Below, in pieces: positions 23,702 through 34,663 of a stretch of 64,000 bases of DNA. The translations under genes and the position numbers were made by a program. The first letter of the stretch is position 1. Every line of letters begins with the position of its first letter. The stretch is from positions 1 to 64,000 of the forward strand of contig CAYWSM010000202.1 in NCBI GenBank assembly GCA_964460935.1, read 5' to 3'. The notes beneath the pieces are model-generated. The model was not told the origin of the DNA and searched no databases. It worked only from the letters and a program-made list of their open reading frames with translations. The DNA is from DATMXP01 sp964460935 (lineage in GTDB: Bacteria > Acidobacteriota > Terriglobia > Terriglobales > Acidobacteriaceae).

Positions 23702-25561
23702 ATGTGCGGCATTGTTGGATATGTGGGTTCAAAGCGTGTGGTCCCGGTCATTATCGACGGACTCCGCCGGCTTGAGTATCGAGGGTATGATTCCGCAGGC
23801 ATTGCAGTAGCCGGCAACGGCGATGGACTACAAGTCCGGCGCGCCGAAGGAAAGCTGCGCAACTTGGAAGAAGCAATCCGATTGAAGCCGCTCGATGGTA
23901 CGTACGGGATCGGCCACACTCGCTGGGCTACCCACGGACGCCCGACCGAAGAGAATGCACATCCGCACCGTGACTGCACAGGCAAAATCGTCGTGGTCCA
24001 CAACGGGATCATTGAGAACTATCTTCAGCTCAAAAAACAGTTGAAGGAAGAAGGCCACAAGTTTCAGACCGAAACGGACACCGAGATCATCGCGCACCTG
24101 ATTGAGAAGTACATGAAGCAGGGCATGTCGCTTGAAGAGGCGGTCCGCTGTTCGGCGAAGCTGATGACTGGTGTATTCGCGATTTCCGTTATCTCTTCTG
24201 ACGAACCCAACAAGATCGTGTCGGCTCGAAATGGCCCGCCGGCAGTCATCGGATTGGGAAAAGACGAGTACTTCGTTGCATCCGATGTGCCGGCAATCCT
24301 GTACCACACGCGTGATCTTTTCTTCCTCGCCGACGGCGACCTCGCGGTCATTACTCCGCAGGGCGTGAAGCTAACGGATTTCGACGGTAACCCCATCGAG
24401 CGCCAAGTGCAGCACGTGACCTGGGATCCGATCATGGCGGAAAAGGGCGGCTTTAAGCACTTCATGCTCAAGGAAATCTTTGAGCAGCCCCGCGCCGTCC
24501 GCGACACCACGCTCGGCTGCGTCTCGCTCGATTCGGGCAAGGTCTTCCTCGACGAGATGGAGATCAGCGAAGCCGAATTCAAGGCAGCTAAGAAGGTGAA
24601 CATCGCTGCATGCGGCACCAGTTGGCACGCCGGACTCGCCGGAAAATTCATGATCGAACGCCTCGCACGCGTACCGGTCGAAGTCGATTACGCCAGTGAA
24701 TGGCGCTATCGCGATCCGATCGTCGGGCAGGGTGATATCACGATGCTGATCACCCAGTCGGGTGAAACTGCTGACACCATTGCTGCCCTGCGCGAAGCTC
24801 GTGCCAAGGGATCGAAGACGATCGGCATCTGTAATGTGGTTGGATCGATGGTCACGCGCGAAGCGAATGGCACCATCTACACTCATGCCGGTCCTGAGAT
24901 TGGCGTGGCATCGACCAAGGCGTTCACGGCGCAGTTAACGGCAGCGTTTCTGTTTGCGCTGTATCTTGCCGAGATTCGCGGCGAGCTTTCGCCGGAACAA
25001 TCGAAGAAGCTTATCGCTGAACTACAAAGGATGCCGGGCAAGCTGGAGGCGTTACTCTCGCGCGAAGAGGAGACGGAAGATCTGGCAAAGGAATATCACC
25101 GCGTCACCGATTTCCTATTCCTCGGACGAGGCATCCACTACCCCATCGCTCTCGAGGGCGCGCTCAAACTAAAAGAAATTTCCTACATTCACGCGGAAGG
25201 CTATCCGGCCGGCGAGATGAAGCACGGCCCGAATGCGCTGATTGATGAAGACCTGCCAGTGGTAATCATCGCAACCAAGGATGATGCGGATAAAGAATCC
25301 GTGCTTCGATACGACAAGACCTTATCGAATCTGAAGGAAGTGAAAGCGCGCTCCGGCGTGGTGATCGCGATCGCGACCGAAGGTGACGAAGAGATTAAAG
25401 AATCCGCCGATCACGTGATTTATGTTCCGGCGGCTCCCGAAGTGCTTTCGCCCATTCTTGAAATTGTCCCATTGCAGTTACTGGCCTACCACATTGCCGT
25501 GCGACGCGGATGCGATGTGGATCAGCCAAGAAACCTGGCAAAATCGGTAACGGTTGAGTAA
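23702..25561 (+). CDS. glmS: Glutamine-fructose-6-phosphate aminotransferase
   Basis: A protein of 619 residues. The start is the ATG giving MCGIVGYVG, because Cys2 must be N-terminal after Met removal to act as the glutaminase nucleophile; an upstream in-frame ATG at 23657 is therefore wrong. The glutaminase domain (about 1-220) is followed by two SIS sugar-isomerase domains ('CGTSWHAGLAGKFMIE', 'SGETADTIAALR') and the typical ending 'DVDQPRNLAKSVTVE'. It makes glucosamine-6-phosphate for cell-wall precursors. No glmS ribozyme is seen. Confidence 0.98.
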   Translation: MCGIVGYVGSKRVVPVIIDGLRRLEYRGYDSAGIAVAGNGDGLQVRRAEGKLRNLEEAIRLKPLDGTYGIGHTRWATHGRPTEENAHPHRDCTGKIVVVHNGIIENYLQLKKQLKEEGHKFQTETDTEIIAHLIEKYMKQGMSLEEAVRCSAKLMTGVFAISVISSDEPNKIVSARNGPPAVIGLGKDEYFVASDVPAILYHTRDLFFLADGDLAVITPQGVKLTDFDGNPIERQVQHVTWDPIMAEKGGFKHFMLKEIFEQPRAVRDTTLGCVSLDSGKVFLDEMEISEAEFKAAKKVNIAACGTSWHAGLAGKFMIERLARVPVEVDYASEWRYRDPIVGQGDITMLITQSGETADTIAALREARAKGSKTIGICNVVGSMVTREANGTIYTHAGPEIGVASTKAFTAQLTAAFLFALYLAEIRGELSPEQSKKLIAELQRMPGKLEALLSREEETEDLAKEYHRVTDFLFLGRGIHYPIALEGALKLKEISYIHAEGYPAGEMKHGPNALIDEDLPVVIIATKDDADKESVLRYDKTLSNLKEVKARSGVVIAIATEGDEEIKESADHVIYVPAAPEVLSPILEIVPLQLLAYHIAVRRGCDVDQPRNLAKSVTVE

Positions 25562-25694
25562 GTAGTCAGCAGCCAGGATGATTATTATTATTGTTGTTGG
25601 TCGGTACTGAATCCGAGCCTATCGATGCTGCAATGCGCTCGACACAAGCACACGCATCGGCAGGCGAACAACCGTCGCATCCACTCCTCCGTCG

Positions 25695-26171
25695 TCAGCC
25701 GCGTCGCGCAGTGTCGATCGTTGCGACGTCGATCTTCTTCATTGGCATCATCGCTTCAAAGGCGCGCTTTGCTTCAGCTCCCCCAGCTGCAAGTGCTTCC
25801 ATCAGCGTGCGTGGAGTGATCTGCCAGGAGAGACCCCAGCGGTCCTTGCACCAACCGCACGCGCTTTCCTGGCCACCATTGCCGACGATCGAATTCCAGT
25901 AGCGGTCCGTCTCTGCCTGGTCGTCCGTTGCGACCTGAAAGGAGAACGCCTCGCTGTGCTTGAACGCCGGGCCGCCGTTGAGACCGAGGCACGGAATGCC
26001 GAGAACGGTGAACTCCACCGTCAGGACATCGCCCGCCTTGCCGCTTGGATAATCGGAAGGCGCTTTGTGGACGGCAGTCACCTCACTGTTGGGAAAGGTG
26101 GCGGCGTAGAAGCGCGCAGCTTCAAGTGCGTCCTTGTCGAACCAGAGGCAGATCGTGTTTTTCGGTTTCAT
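25695..26171 (-). CDS. VOC-superfamily protein (PhnB / 3-demethylubiquinone methyltransferase-like)
   Basis: A protein of 158 residues. It has the PhnB-like signatures 'CLWFDKDALEAARFYAATFPNSEV', 'FTVLGIPCLGLNGGPAFKHSEAFSF' and 'CGWCKDRWGLSWQITP'. Such proteins have tandem beta-alpha-beta-beta-beta units that form a metal site; most are of unproven function despite methyltransferase labels. It is monocistronic, convergent with glmS across a 133-base gap containing a short TTA/TTG triplet run. Confidence 0.87.
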   Translation of the reverse strand: MKPKNTICLWFDKDALEAARFYAATFPNSEVTAVHKAPSDYPSGKAGDVLTVEFTVLGIPCLGLNGGPAFKHSEAFSFQVATDDQAETDRYWNSIVGNGGQESACGWCKDRWGLSWQITPRTLMEALAAGGAEAKRAFEAMMPMKKIDVATIDTARRG

Positions 26172-26397
26172 CTGCGAAGTCTCCTTGTGTGATCAGAGCC
26201 AGCAGCCACATCTCCGCTTTTGAAGCCATAGCGGCAGCTCCCCACATCTGTTCATAGTAAACATCCTATTCGGATTTTACGAAACTCGGCACTCAAACGC
26301 GCGAACATCAGATCAAATACTTACTGATTCTGCTGATGAAGCTGAATCTTTTGCTCGGGCAAAGAGTCTTAGAACGAAGTGCAAACGGGAGGATGGC

Positions 26398-27171
26398 TTG
26401 GCTAAGAAACTAGCAGGCAAAACAGCCCTTGTGACCGGCGGTGACCAGGGCATCGGACACGGCATCGCTTTACGGCTGGCGCAGGAAGGCGCGGATGTTG
26501 CGATCGGCTTTCGTTCGAACAAGAAGGGTGCCGATGAGACCGTCACAGCAATTCAGTCGGAAGGCGTGAAGGCGATCGCAATTCAGGGTGACGTCAGCAA
26601 GGTCGCAGATGGCCAGAGCCTGGTGACGCAGACGGTGGCGCAGTTGGGCAAAATCGATATCCTCATTAATAATGCTGGTCTGGAACGGCGCGCCGATTTC
26701 TGGGACGTCACGGAGCAGGACTTCGACCTCGTGATGAACGTTAATCTCAAGGGCGTGTTCTTCATCACCCAGACATTCGTTCGCTACCTGCGCGAAGCGA
26801 AGCGCGGAGGCAAGATCGTGAACATCAGCTCGGTGCATGAGGAGCTTCCGTTCCCGCACTTCGCATCTTATTGCGCGAGCAAAGGCGGCCTGAAGATGCT
26901 GACAAGAAATTTGGCGATTGAACTGGCGCCGCTAGGCATCACGATCAACAATATCGCTCCCGGAGCGATTGAAACGCCAATTAACAAAGCGCTGCTGAAT
27001 GATCCGAAGAAGTTGGAAGATGTGCTATCGAACATTCCTTTGCGGCGGTTGGGAAAGCCGGAAGATGTTGCGGGATTGGCGGCGTTCCTGGCGTCATCAG
27101 ATGCGAATTACGTAACGGGCACGACATTTTTTGTGGATGGCGGGCTGTTGTGGAATTATGAAGAGCAATGA
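26398..27171 (+). CDS. Short-chain dehydrogenase/reductase (glucose 1-dehydrogenase-like)
   Basis: A protein of 257 residues from a TTG start with GGGAGGA about 5 bases upstream; an ATG at 26393 is out of frame. It has the TGxxxGxG cofactor motif 'TGGDQGIG', the 'NNAG' motif, Ser in 'NISSVHE' and the YxxxK catalytic pair 'YCASK'. It ends 'TGTTFFVDGGLLW', typical of classical SDRs acting on sugars. The next two genes overlap in series (HAD phosphatase and gluconokinase), suggesting oxidation of a sugar or sugar acid followed by phosphorylation. Confidence 0.88.
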   Translation: MAKKLAGKTALVTGGDQGIGHGIALRLAQEGADVAIGFRSNKKGADETVTAIQSEGVKAIAIQGDVSKVADGQSLVTQTVAQLGKIDILINNAGLERRADFWDVTEQDFDLVMNVNLKGVFFITQTFVRYLREAKRGGKIVNISSVHEELPFPHFASYCASKGGLKMLTRNLAIELAPLGITINNIAPGAIETPINKALLNDPKKLEDVLSNIPLRRLGKPEDVAGLAAFLASSDANYVTGTTFFVDGGLLWNYEEQ

Positions 27172-28069
27172 CAGCAAGAACGAAAAGTTAAGCAGGGTGG
27201 GGAAAGGATTGAGCGACAACATAGGAACTGGTATTCGGCTAATAGTTTCGGATGTGGACGGGACGCTGGTCACGCATGATAAGCGGCTGACACCAGCGGC
27301 GATGGACGCCGTGCGCCGCATTCGCGAAGCGGGTATCCGATTCACGATTATCAGCAGCCGGCCGCCGCAAGGGCTGAAGGTTGTAGCGGATCCGTTGGAG
27401 ATTACGGAGCCCATTCCGGCATTCAATGGCGGATTGATTGTTGGTCCGGATCTAAAGACGGTGCTTCGTGAGAAGCTGCTGGAACAAATCTTAGTTGAGC
27501 GCCTGATTGAGGCGCTTTCGGCAGCAGACCTCGACATCTGGGTTTACACAGACAAAGAATGGTATGTGCGCAACCTCAACGGACCTTATGTTCAGCATGA
27601 GGTTTCGGCTGTCAAGTTCGAGCCTGTGGTGGTCAAGGATTTCCACGAGGTCACGCTCGACCGAGTCGCCAAGATCGTGGGTGTCAGCGAGAACTTCGAT
27701 GCTGTCGCAGCGGCTGAGAAAAGCATTCAGCAGACGTTCCGTGGAGCGGTATCGGCGACACGGTCCCAGAAGTATTACCTCGACATTACTCATCCGACGG
27801 CGAATAAGGGAGAAGGAATTCTGATGCTTTCGGAGCTGCTCAATATTCCCATCAGCCGGATTGTCACCATCGGTGATATGCAGAACGATGTATCCATGTT
27901 CGAGCAAAGTGGGATCAGTATTGCCATGGGAAATGCGACGCCGGACGTGCAGGCGCATGCGGCGTACGTGACAGAATCAAACGAGGAAGAGGGGTTTGCG
28001 AAGGCGATGGAGCGGTACGTACTGGGGAGGAGCGGTCGGGCTGGAATGTCCGTCCGCACACGCGCATGA
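27158..28069 (+). CDS. Cof-type HAD-superfamily phosphatase
   Basis: A protein of 303 residues from the ATG at 27158, which overlaps the SDR gene by 14 bases; the frame opens at 27131. Motif I 'DVDGTL' is near 30, motif II Ser/Thr is in 'TIISSRP', the C2 cap domain is in the middle, and motif IV 'GDMQNDVSMFEQSG' is followed by 'IAMGNATPDVQAHA'. These enzymes dephosphorylate sugar phosphates or similar metabolites. Its stop overlaps the gluconokinase start (ATGA). Confidence 0.9.
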   Translation: MKSNDSKNEKLSRVGKGLSDNIGTGIRLIVSDVDGTLVTHDKRLTPAAMDAVRRIREAGIRFTIISSRPPQGLKVVADPLEITEPIPAFNGGLIVGPDLKTVLREKLLEQILVERLIEALSAADLDIWVYTDKEWYVRNLNGPYVQHEVSAVKFEPVVVKDFHEVTLDRVAKIVGVSENFDAVAAAEKSIQQTFRGAVSATRSQKYYLDITHPTANKGEGILMLSELLNIPISRIVTIGDMQNDVSMFEQSGISIAMGNATPDVQAHAAYVTESNEEEGFAKAMERYVLGRSGRAGMSVRTRA

Positions 28070-28563
28070 TCATCGTCGTACTTGGCGTGACCGGCGTAGG
28101 CAAGACGACGATCGGGTCGGAAGTGGCGAAGCGCCTGGGATACGCTTTTGAAGATGCCGACGCGTATCACTCGGCGGCGAATATTGAGAAGATGTCGCAT
28201 GGGATTCCGCTGACAGACGCGGATCGCATTCCGTGGCTGCAATCGATGCACCGGATGCTCGAAGAACGTAACGCAGTGGGTACAAGTATTGTGCTGGCGT
28301 GTTCGGCATTGAAGCAGAGCTATCGGGACCTGCTTGGGAAGGATCTGGACGTTACCTGGATTTACCTGAAAGGCTCGCCCGAGGCGATTCGCGAACACAT
28401 CGAGCACCGGCAGGGACATTTTGCGAAAGAAGATCTGCTGAAGTCGCAGTTTGAGGCGTTGGAAGAGCCCACCGACGCTATCACCATCGATGCGAACCGC
28501 ACGCCGGAAGAGATTGTGACCGACATATTGTCGCGAATTCAGAGTTCAGCGACGGCAAGATAA
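28066..28563 (+). CDS. gntK: Gluconokinase
   Basis: A protein of 165 residues, typical for GntK. It has Walker A 'GVTGVGKTT' near 7-15, 'ALKQSYRDLL', and 'YLKGSPEAI' followed by 'RQGHF'. It phosphorylates gluconate to 6-phosphogluconate using ATP. It is the last gene of a translationally coupled three-gene unit with an SDR and a HAD phosphatase, which fits sugar-acid use; other shikimate-kinase-like substrates cannot be excluded. Confidence 0.9.
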   Translation: MIIVVLGVTGVGKTTIGSEVAKRLGYAFEDADAYHSAANIEKMSHGIPLTDADRIPWLQSMHRMLEERNAVGTSIVLACSALKQSYRDLLGKDLDVTWIYLKGSPEAIREHIEHRQGHFAKEDLLKSQFEALEEPTDAITIDANRTPEEIVTDILSRIQSSATAR

Positions 28564-28696
28564 CCGGTTATAGGATCAAGAAAAATCCCCCACCATTCCA
28601 TTGAATCAACGACTTACAAACGCGCAATTGATAATAAGGAACCTAGAAATATCCGGTACCGTTTCCAACAAGTTGCAGGCACTACATTCCCCATCA

Positions 28697-28740
28697 TGGA
28701 AGAAAGAAGAAAGGCGAGCGCATGGGATAAGCGCCCGCCT
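28697..28740 (-). terminator. Intrinsic terminator after aceA
   Basis: Read on the minus strand, AGGCGGGCGC pairs with GCGCTCGCCT (10 bp, one G-U) around a 9-base loop and is followed by the T-rich tail TTCTTCTTTCTTCC. It begins about 18 bases after the aceA stop. Confidence 0.87.
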
Positions 28741-28758
28741 GTAAATGACGCGCAGTTT

Positions 28759-30168
28759 TCAGTCACCGGAAGGAAGAAGTTCTTCGAATGTGTCGGTGGC
28801 CGGTGAGACATTCGGACAGTGACCCAAAATTGGCTGGCATGCCGCGTCGGGGCCGTGTCCGGTGTGTACTGGGAGAACAACGTCGTGGAATTGCGCAGCC
28901 TCGGTTGAATGCTCCAGTGCCAGTGTGGACGCGACACCGCCGGTGATCACCTGCTGAACAGCATCGAAGTATCCGGTACCGACGAAACGCTGGTGCTTGA
29001 CTCCTTCGTAGCCATACTCGCTTTCGCGGGCTAACTCCTTGTCCTGCAAACGAGAGTAAGCCGTCATTCCGGTCTGCTTGTAACCGCGGGCAAGTTCGAA
29101 CATCGCCAGATTGAGCGCGTGGAACCCGGCAAGCGTAATGAACTGGAAGCGATAGCCCATGGCTGCGAGCTCGCGCTGGAACTTTGCGATGGTCGCGTCA
29201 TCGAGGTTCTTGCGCCAGTTGAACGACGGAGAACAGTTGTATGCCAGCATCTTTCCCGGATAGTGCCTGTGCACACCTTCGGCGAATTCCTTCGCTTCCT
29301 TGAGGTCAGGCTTCGAAGTCTCGCACCAGAGCAGATCGGCGTATGGCGCGTACGATACCGCTCGCGCAATCGCTGACGGAAGTCCGCCGCGAATGCGGAA
29401 GAATCCTTCGGCGGTGCGTTCGCCGGCGAGGAACTCGTGATCATGGGGATCGATGTCGCTGGTTAGAAGCTGGGCGCTGTCGGCGTCGGTTCTCGCCATG
29501 ATCAGCGTAGGCACGCCCATCACATCAGCCGCGAGGCGAGCGGCGACAAGTTTCTGGATCGCCTCGCAGGTGGGGACAAGAACCTTTCCGCCCAGGTGTC
29601 CGCATTTCTTCGCGGACGAAAGCTGATCTTCAAAGTGAACGCAAGCTGCACCAGCTTCGATCATCGCCTTCATCAGTTCGAAGGCATTCAGGTTGCCGCC
29701 AAATCCAGCTTCAGCATCGGCAATGAGCGGCGCAAACCAGTAGATGCCGTTCTTCCCTTCGGCATGGTGAATCTGGTCAGCGCGCATGAGGGCATGGTTT
29801 ATGCGGCGCACCAAAGTAGGAACGCTGTTCGCCGGATAGAGCGACTGGTCCGGATACATCTGGCCAGCATCATTGGCATCGGCAGCGACCTGCCATCCAC
29901 TGACATAGATAGCTTGTAACCCTGCCTTTACTTGCTGTACGGCCTGATTGCCAGTCATAGCGCCCAGAGCAGGTGTATACGACTTCGTGTGCAACAGTTC
30001 CCAGAGGCGTTCCGCGCCATGAGTGGCCAACGTGTATTCGATACGAATAGTGCCGCGCAACCGATCAAGATCAGCTTGAGTGTAGGGACGAGTAATCCCT
30101 TGCCACCGCGGATTGGTTTTCCACTTTTCCTGGCTTGTTGCTTGCCATCCGTTCTGTTTCGTAGTCAT
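28759..30168 (-). CDS. aceA: Isocitrate lyase
   Basis: A protein of 469 residues, full length for the short bacterial form. The catalytic signature 'KKCGHLGGKVLVP' with the active-site Cys is near 187-190, and 'ARTDADSAQLL' and 'NCSPSFNW' are substrate-side motifs. It cleaves isocitrate to succinate and glyoxylate, the first glyoxylate-shunt step needed for growth on acetate or fatty acids. It is divergent from aceB across a 153-base region with two strong palindromes. Confidence 0.98.
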   Translation of the reverse strand: MTTKQNGWQATSQEKWKTNPRWQGITRPYTQADLDRLRGTIRIEYTLATHGAERLWELLHTKSYTPALGAMTGNQAVQQVKAGLQAIYVSGWQVAADANDAGQMYPDQSLYPANSVPTLVRRINHALMRADQIHHAEGKNGIYWFAPLIADAEAGFGGNLNAFELMKAMIEAGAACVHFEDQLSSAKKCGHLGGKVLVPTCEAIQKLVAARLAADVMGVPTLIMARTDADSAQLLTSDIDPHDHEFLAGERTAEGFFRIRGGLPSAIARAVSYAPYADLLWCETSKPDLKEAKEFAEGVHRHYPGKMLAYNCSPSFNWRKNLDDATIAKFQRELAAMGYRFQFITLAGFHALNLAMFELARGYKQTGMTAYSRLQDKELARESEYGYEGVKHQRFVGTGYFDAVQQVITGGVASTLALEHSTEAAQFHDVVLPVHTGHGPDAACQPILGHCPNVSPATDTFEELLPSGD

Positions 30169-30189
30169 CTTTTTCTTTCCCTATCTGCA

Positions 30190-30238
30190 GTTGTCACCGC
30201 CACGGACATTAGAGTGTGGATCTGCGAATGGTGACAAC
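30190..30238. promoter_or_regulatory. Widely spaced inverted repeat in the aceA-aceB intergenic region
   Basis: Perfect 9-bp arms GTTGTCACC (30190-30198) and GGTGACAAC (30230-30238) are separated by 31 bases. The arm centres are 40 bp apart, close to four helical turns, which would allow two regulator dimers or a looped complex. Confidence 0.5.
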
Positions 30239-30261
30239 GTGGCCCCGTCCGGGATGACTAA

Positions 30262-30278
30262 TGGTCCGAATCGGACCA
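30262..30278. promoter_or_regulatory. Perfect palindromic operator upstream of aceB
   Basis: TGGTCCGAATCGGACCA has 8-bp perfect arms around a single central base and lies 44 bases before the aceB ATG. It is a strong candidate repressor site, with TGGTCCGA half-sites. The half-site resembles FadR-type GntR operators, though the bound regulator is unknown. Confidence 0.6.
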
Positions 30279-30321
30279 GTGGCAATTCCACAATCAAGCG
30301 ATCTGCTTCTAACATCTCGTC

Positions 30322-31875
<1,554 letters not shown>

Positions 31876-31887
31876 AACCTTGCGTGC

Positions 31888-33537
31888 ATGGGCACGCGCA
31901 GGGCTGAGGCACAGTCGGGCGAGATCAGCGAGGCATTCCTTTCAGAGTTGCGGGAGTGCCTGGCAACACGCCGCATCGCCCAAGGACTTGAGTGCCTCCA
32001 CTCACAGGTTGCGCTCATCGAGTCTCTCGATCCAGCACAGGAGAATGCCGCTCGTTTCGTCGGGCACCTGGCCCAGTGGGTCGATGTTGGTGCGTTTGAC
32101 TTCCCTACCCTGAAATCCATTCTGAGGCGCTTCGATAACCAGACTCGCGCCAATCTCACTGTCCGCAACTATCTCTATCTCCGAATGGCCGAGGGGATAC
32201 TGGCCATGTCGGAGGAAGAGATCGATGCGGCGGTACGGCATTTCGATTTCGTGCTCGGCTTGCCGGAAGAACTGAGTGACCAGCAATCATTGTCGATTGT
32301 TTTCTTTTGGAAGGCGAGGTGCTTGCGACGAAGGGGCGAGTACGAGAAGGCGTTGATCTTTGCGCACCAGGGACGGGATACGGCGTTGGCCTTGGGTTTT
32401 CCGCGAATGGCGGCTTTATCTGAAGTGCTCGAAAGCTGGCTGCTGTTTCAGAAAGCTAAGCTGAAAGAGGCTGAGCAGATATCGCAACATGCCGAGTCGG
32501 TGTTGCGCGAGACGGACGATCACGTAACGATGGGAAACATTTATTCGTTCTATGGGCGCATGGCCCGGCGCGCTGGACGATATGACGTCGCGATCGACCG
32601 TTTCAACCAAGCGATCAGCGAATACCGGCAGCGCGATCCGCAACATCCCAATCTGGCGCGGTCGTTGGCAAACATTGCGCTGGCGAAACGTTCGATTGCG
32701 CTGCAACTTCGCCGCAAGATCGACAAGCAGGCGGAAAAACGCCGCAAGGATACAGGGACTAAACCAGTTTCGTCGAGCGCTGCGGAGTACCGGCAACGGC
32801 TGGAAGCGCTTCAGAAAGAGATCGTTACGCATCTGGAGGAGGCATCGGAGATTTACTCGCATCATCCGAATCATCATGGGATCGGCACCGTTCGGCTGAA
32901 TTACTCCTACGTGTTGCTCGATGATGGAGACTACGACGGTGCAGAAATCAAGGCCAAAGAGGCATACCGGCTTGGCGAGGAGAAAGAGGATTACATCCTT
33001 ATGGGCCGGGCTCGGGTGGTGCAATGCATGATCGAGAATGCGCGGGTGGAAGAGGAGATCAGCGAAGGCACGGATCCGGGCAGCCATGCGCGACACGCAC
33101 TGGAGTACATCCGGGAAGCAATCGACCGAGCCAAGCATACGCAGAACCAAAGGCTGCTGAGTAACGCATATCTCTGGTTAGGCTTCACGCATTGCAACAC
33201 GTTTTACGACGATACGGACGCGGCCCGTGAAGCATACGATCAAGCCGTAGCCGCACGAAAGGGTGCGCCACCCGACAACATGTGGGAAGACCTGCAGGCA
33301 CTGAAGCAGAAGATCGTGGGGGCCGGCAGCATCGACTCGAAGCTTAAGGCATGGTCGCAGGGGTCGCTGGGCGACAAGACGTTTCAGCAGATCACAGAAG
33401 AATTCGCAGAATTGATTATCCCGCGGGTGTGGGAACGCGAAGGCCGTAAAGTGTCGCGGGTGGCTTCCAAGCTATCAATCTCGCCCAAAAAAGTCAGGCG
33501 AATCCTCGACCGTGTGGGGCGGCGGAAACCCAACTGA
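31888..33537 (+). CDS. TPR-repeat protein with a C-terminal Fis-like helix-turn-helix
   Basis: A protein of 549 residues, mostly helical. Repeated helix pairs consistent with tetratricopeptide repeats run from about 90 to 470 (for example 'GEYEKALIFAHQGRDTALALG', 'GRYDVAIDRFNQAISEY', 'GDYDGAEIKAKEAYRLG'). A long charged helix sits near 270-320. The last 50 residues read 'FAELIIPRVWEREGRKVSRVASKLSISPKKVRRIL', which looks like a Fis-type DNA-binding helix-turn-helix. No ATPase or receiver is present. Its position directly after aceB suggests a regulator of the glyoxylate genes or a protein linked to the same state; the function is unproven. Confidence 0.75.
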   Translation: MGTRRAEAQSGEISEAFLSELRECLATRRIAQGLECLHSQVALIESLDPAQENAARFVGHLAQWVDVGAFDFPTLKSILRRFDNQTRANLTVRNYLYLRMAEGILAMSEEEIDAAVRHFDFVLGLPEELSDQQSLSIVFFWKARCLRRRGEYEKALIFAHQGRDTALALGFPRMAALSEVLESWLLFQKAKLKEAEQISQHAESVLRETDDHVTMGNIYSFYGRMARRAGRYDVAIDRFNQAISEYRQRDPQHPNLARSLANIALAKRSIALQLRRKIDKQAEKRRKDTGTKPVSSSAAEYRQRLEALQKEIVTHLEEASEIYSHHPNHHGIGTVRLNYSYVLLDDGDYDGAEIKAKEAYRLGEEKEDYILMGRARVVQCMIENARVEEEISEGTDPGSHARHALEYIREAIDRAKHTQNQRLLSNAYLWLGFTHCNTFYDDTDAAREAYDQAVAARKGAPPDNMWEDLQALKQKIVGAGSIDSKLKAWSQGSLGDKTFQQITEEFAELIIPRVWEREGRKVSRVASKLSISPKKVRRILDRVGRRKPN

Positions 33538-33787
33538 TGCGAGCTGACGATCTGGTGAACTGATAATCTTGTGAGCCACGTGCGTGCGCTTGAACTGCTT
33601 TCCATAACTCTTAAGTTACACTCATCACAACCGCTGAAATTGCGGCCCTTGTGGCAGCCAAAAGCAATAGTACAAACATACTATTTTCCAATTCTGGCTC
33701 ACGTCACTGTCGGTTTGTGCATACGTCACCGACCTTTGTTTTGCTCAACGAATACGTTAGGTCTTCACAAGGACGGGGCTCTATTTC

Positions 33788-34663
33788 GTGGCAGCGAATT
33801 GGTCAGAGCAGTTCTCGGGCTTTCCTCTCGTAACGAAGGCGCCGGAGTGTGCCAGCACGATTGTACGGATCGGCGATATCGAAATTGGCAATGGTGAGTT
33901 CGTTGTCATGGCGGGACCTTGCTCGGTGGAGTCAGAGCGGCAGTTACTGAGTACCGCGGAAACAGTGGCACTCGGCGGCGCACGACTCCTGCGAGGAGGA
34001 GCGTTCAAGCCGCGCAGCTCACCCTATGCGTTCCAGGGCCTTGGCGTCGATGGCCTGAAACTTCTTGCTAAGGCACGCGCACTTACCGGGCTGGCAATTG
34101 TAACGGAAGTGTTATCTGAGACCGACGTTGAGGTTGTCGCCGAGTACGCGGACGTGATGCAGGTCGGGTCGCGCAATATGGAAAACATCGCACTGTTGGA
34201 GAGGGTCGGAAAGTGCGGGCGTCCGGTCCTGTTGAAGCGCGGAATGGTGGCGACATTGGAAGACCTGCTTTCGGCAGCAGAATGCATCGCCGCCAGTGGG
34301 AATCCCGACATCATGCTCTGCGAGCGGGGAATTCGTACGTTCGGCACAGCGACACGGAACACATTCGATATCGCGGCGATCCCGGTCCTGAAGGCGGTCA
34401 GCAAGCTGCCGGTAATAGTTGATCCTAGCCACGCGTGTGGCGTTCGCAGTCTGGTGCCAATCCTGGCGCGAGCGGGAGCCGTTGTGGGGGCCGATGGAAT
34501 GATCGTGGAAGTTCACCCTGATCCTGACAAAGCGCTGAGCGACGGCGACCAATCGCTGACATTCGACCAGTTTGGCGACATGATGCGCGACCTCGAACGG
34601 TACATCCATCTCGCATCGCAGAATGCATGGTGCTGTGCCTCGCAAAGCGGAGGACACGCCTGA
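33788..34663 (+). CDS. aroF: 3-deoxy-7-phosphoheptulonate synthase (DAHP synthase, type I-beta)
   Basis: A protein of 291 residues from a GTG. The signature 'VMAGPCSVES' is near 38-47, with 'RGGAFKPRSSPYAFQG', 'VLLKRGM' and 'VIVDPSHACG'. This is the AroA/KDSA-like I-beta family without an extra regulatory ACT or chorismate-mutase domain. It condenses phosphoenolpyruvate with erythrose-4-phosphate, the first shikimate step. Its stop shares bases with the start of an exported cytochrome gene (TGATG), so this cytoplasmic enzyme heads an operon of secreted proteins. The 250 bases before it hold no other gene. Confidence 0.93.
   Translation: MAANWSEQFSGFPLVTKAPECASTIVRIGDIEIGNGEFVVMAGPCSVESERQLLSTAETVALGGARLLRGGAFKPRSSPYAFQGLGVDGLKLLAKARALTGLAIVTEVLSETDVEVVAEYADVMQVGSRNMENIALLERVGKCGRPVLLKRGMVATLEDLLSAAECIAASGNPDIMLCERGIRTFGTATRNTFDIAAIPVLKAVSKLPVIVDPSHACGVRSLVPILARAGAVVGADGMIVEVHPDPDKALSDGDQSLTFDQFGDMMRDLERYIHLASQNAWCCASQSGGHA

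Noticed and set aside
25578..25600. Short TTA/TTG triplet run after glmS
   Set aside because: Only a few units long in a non-coding gap; no phase-variation role is apparent.
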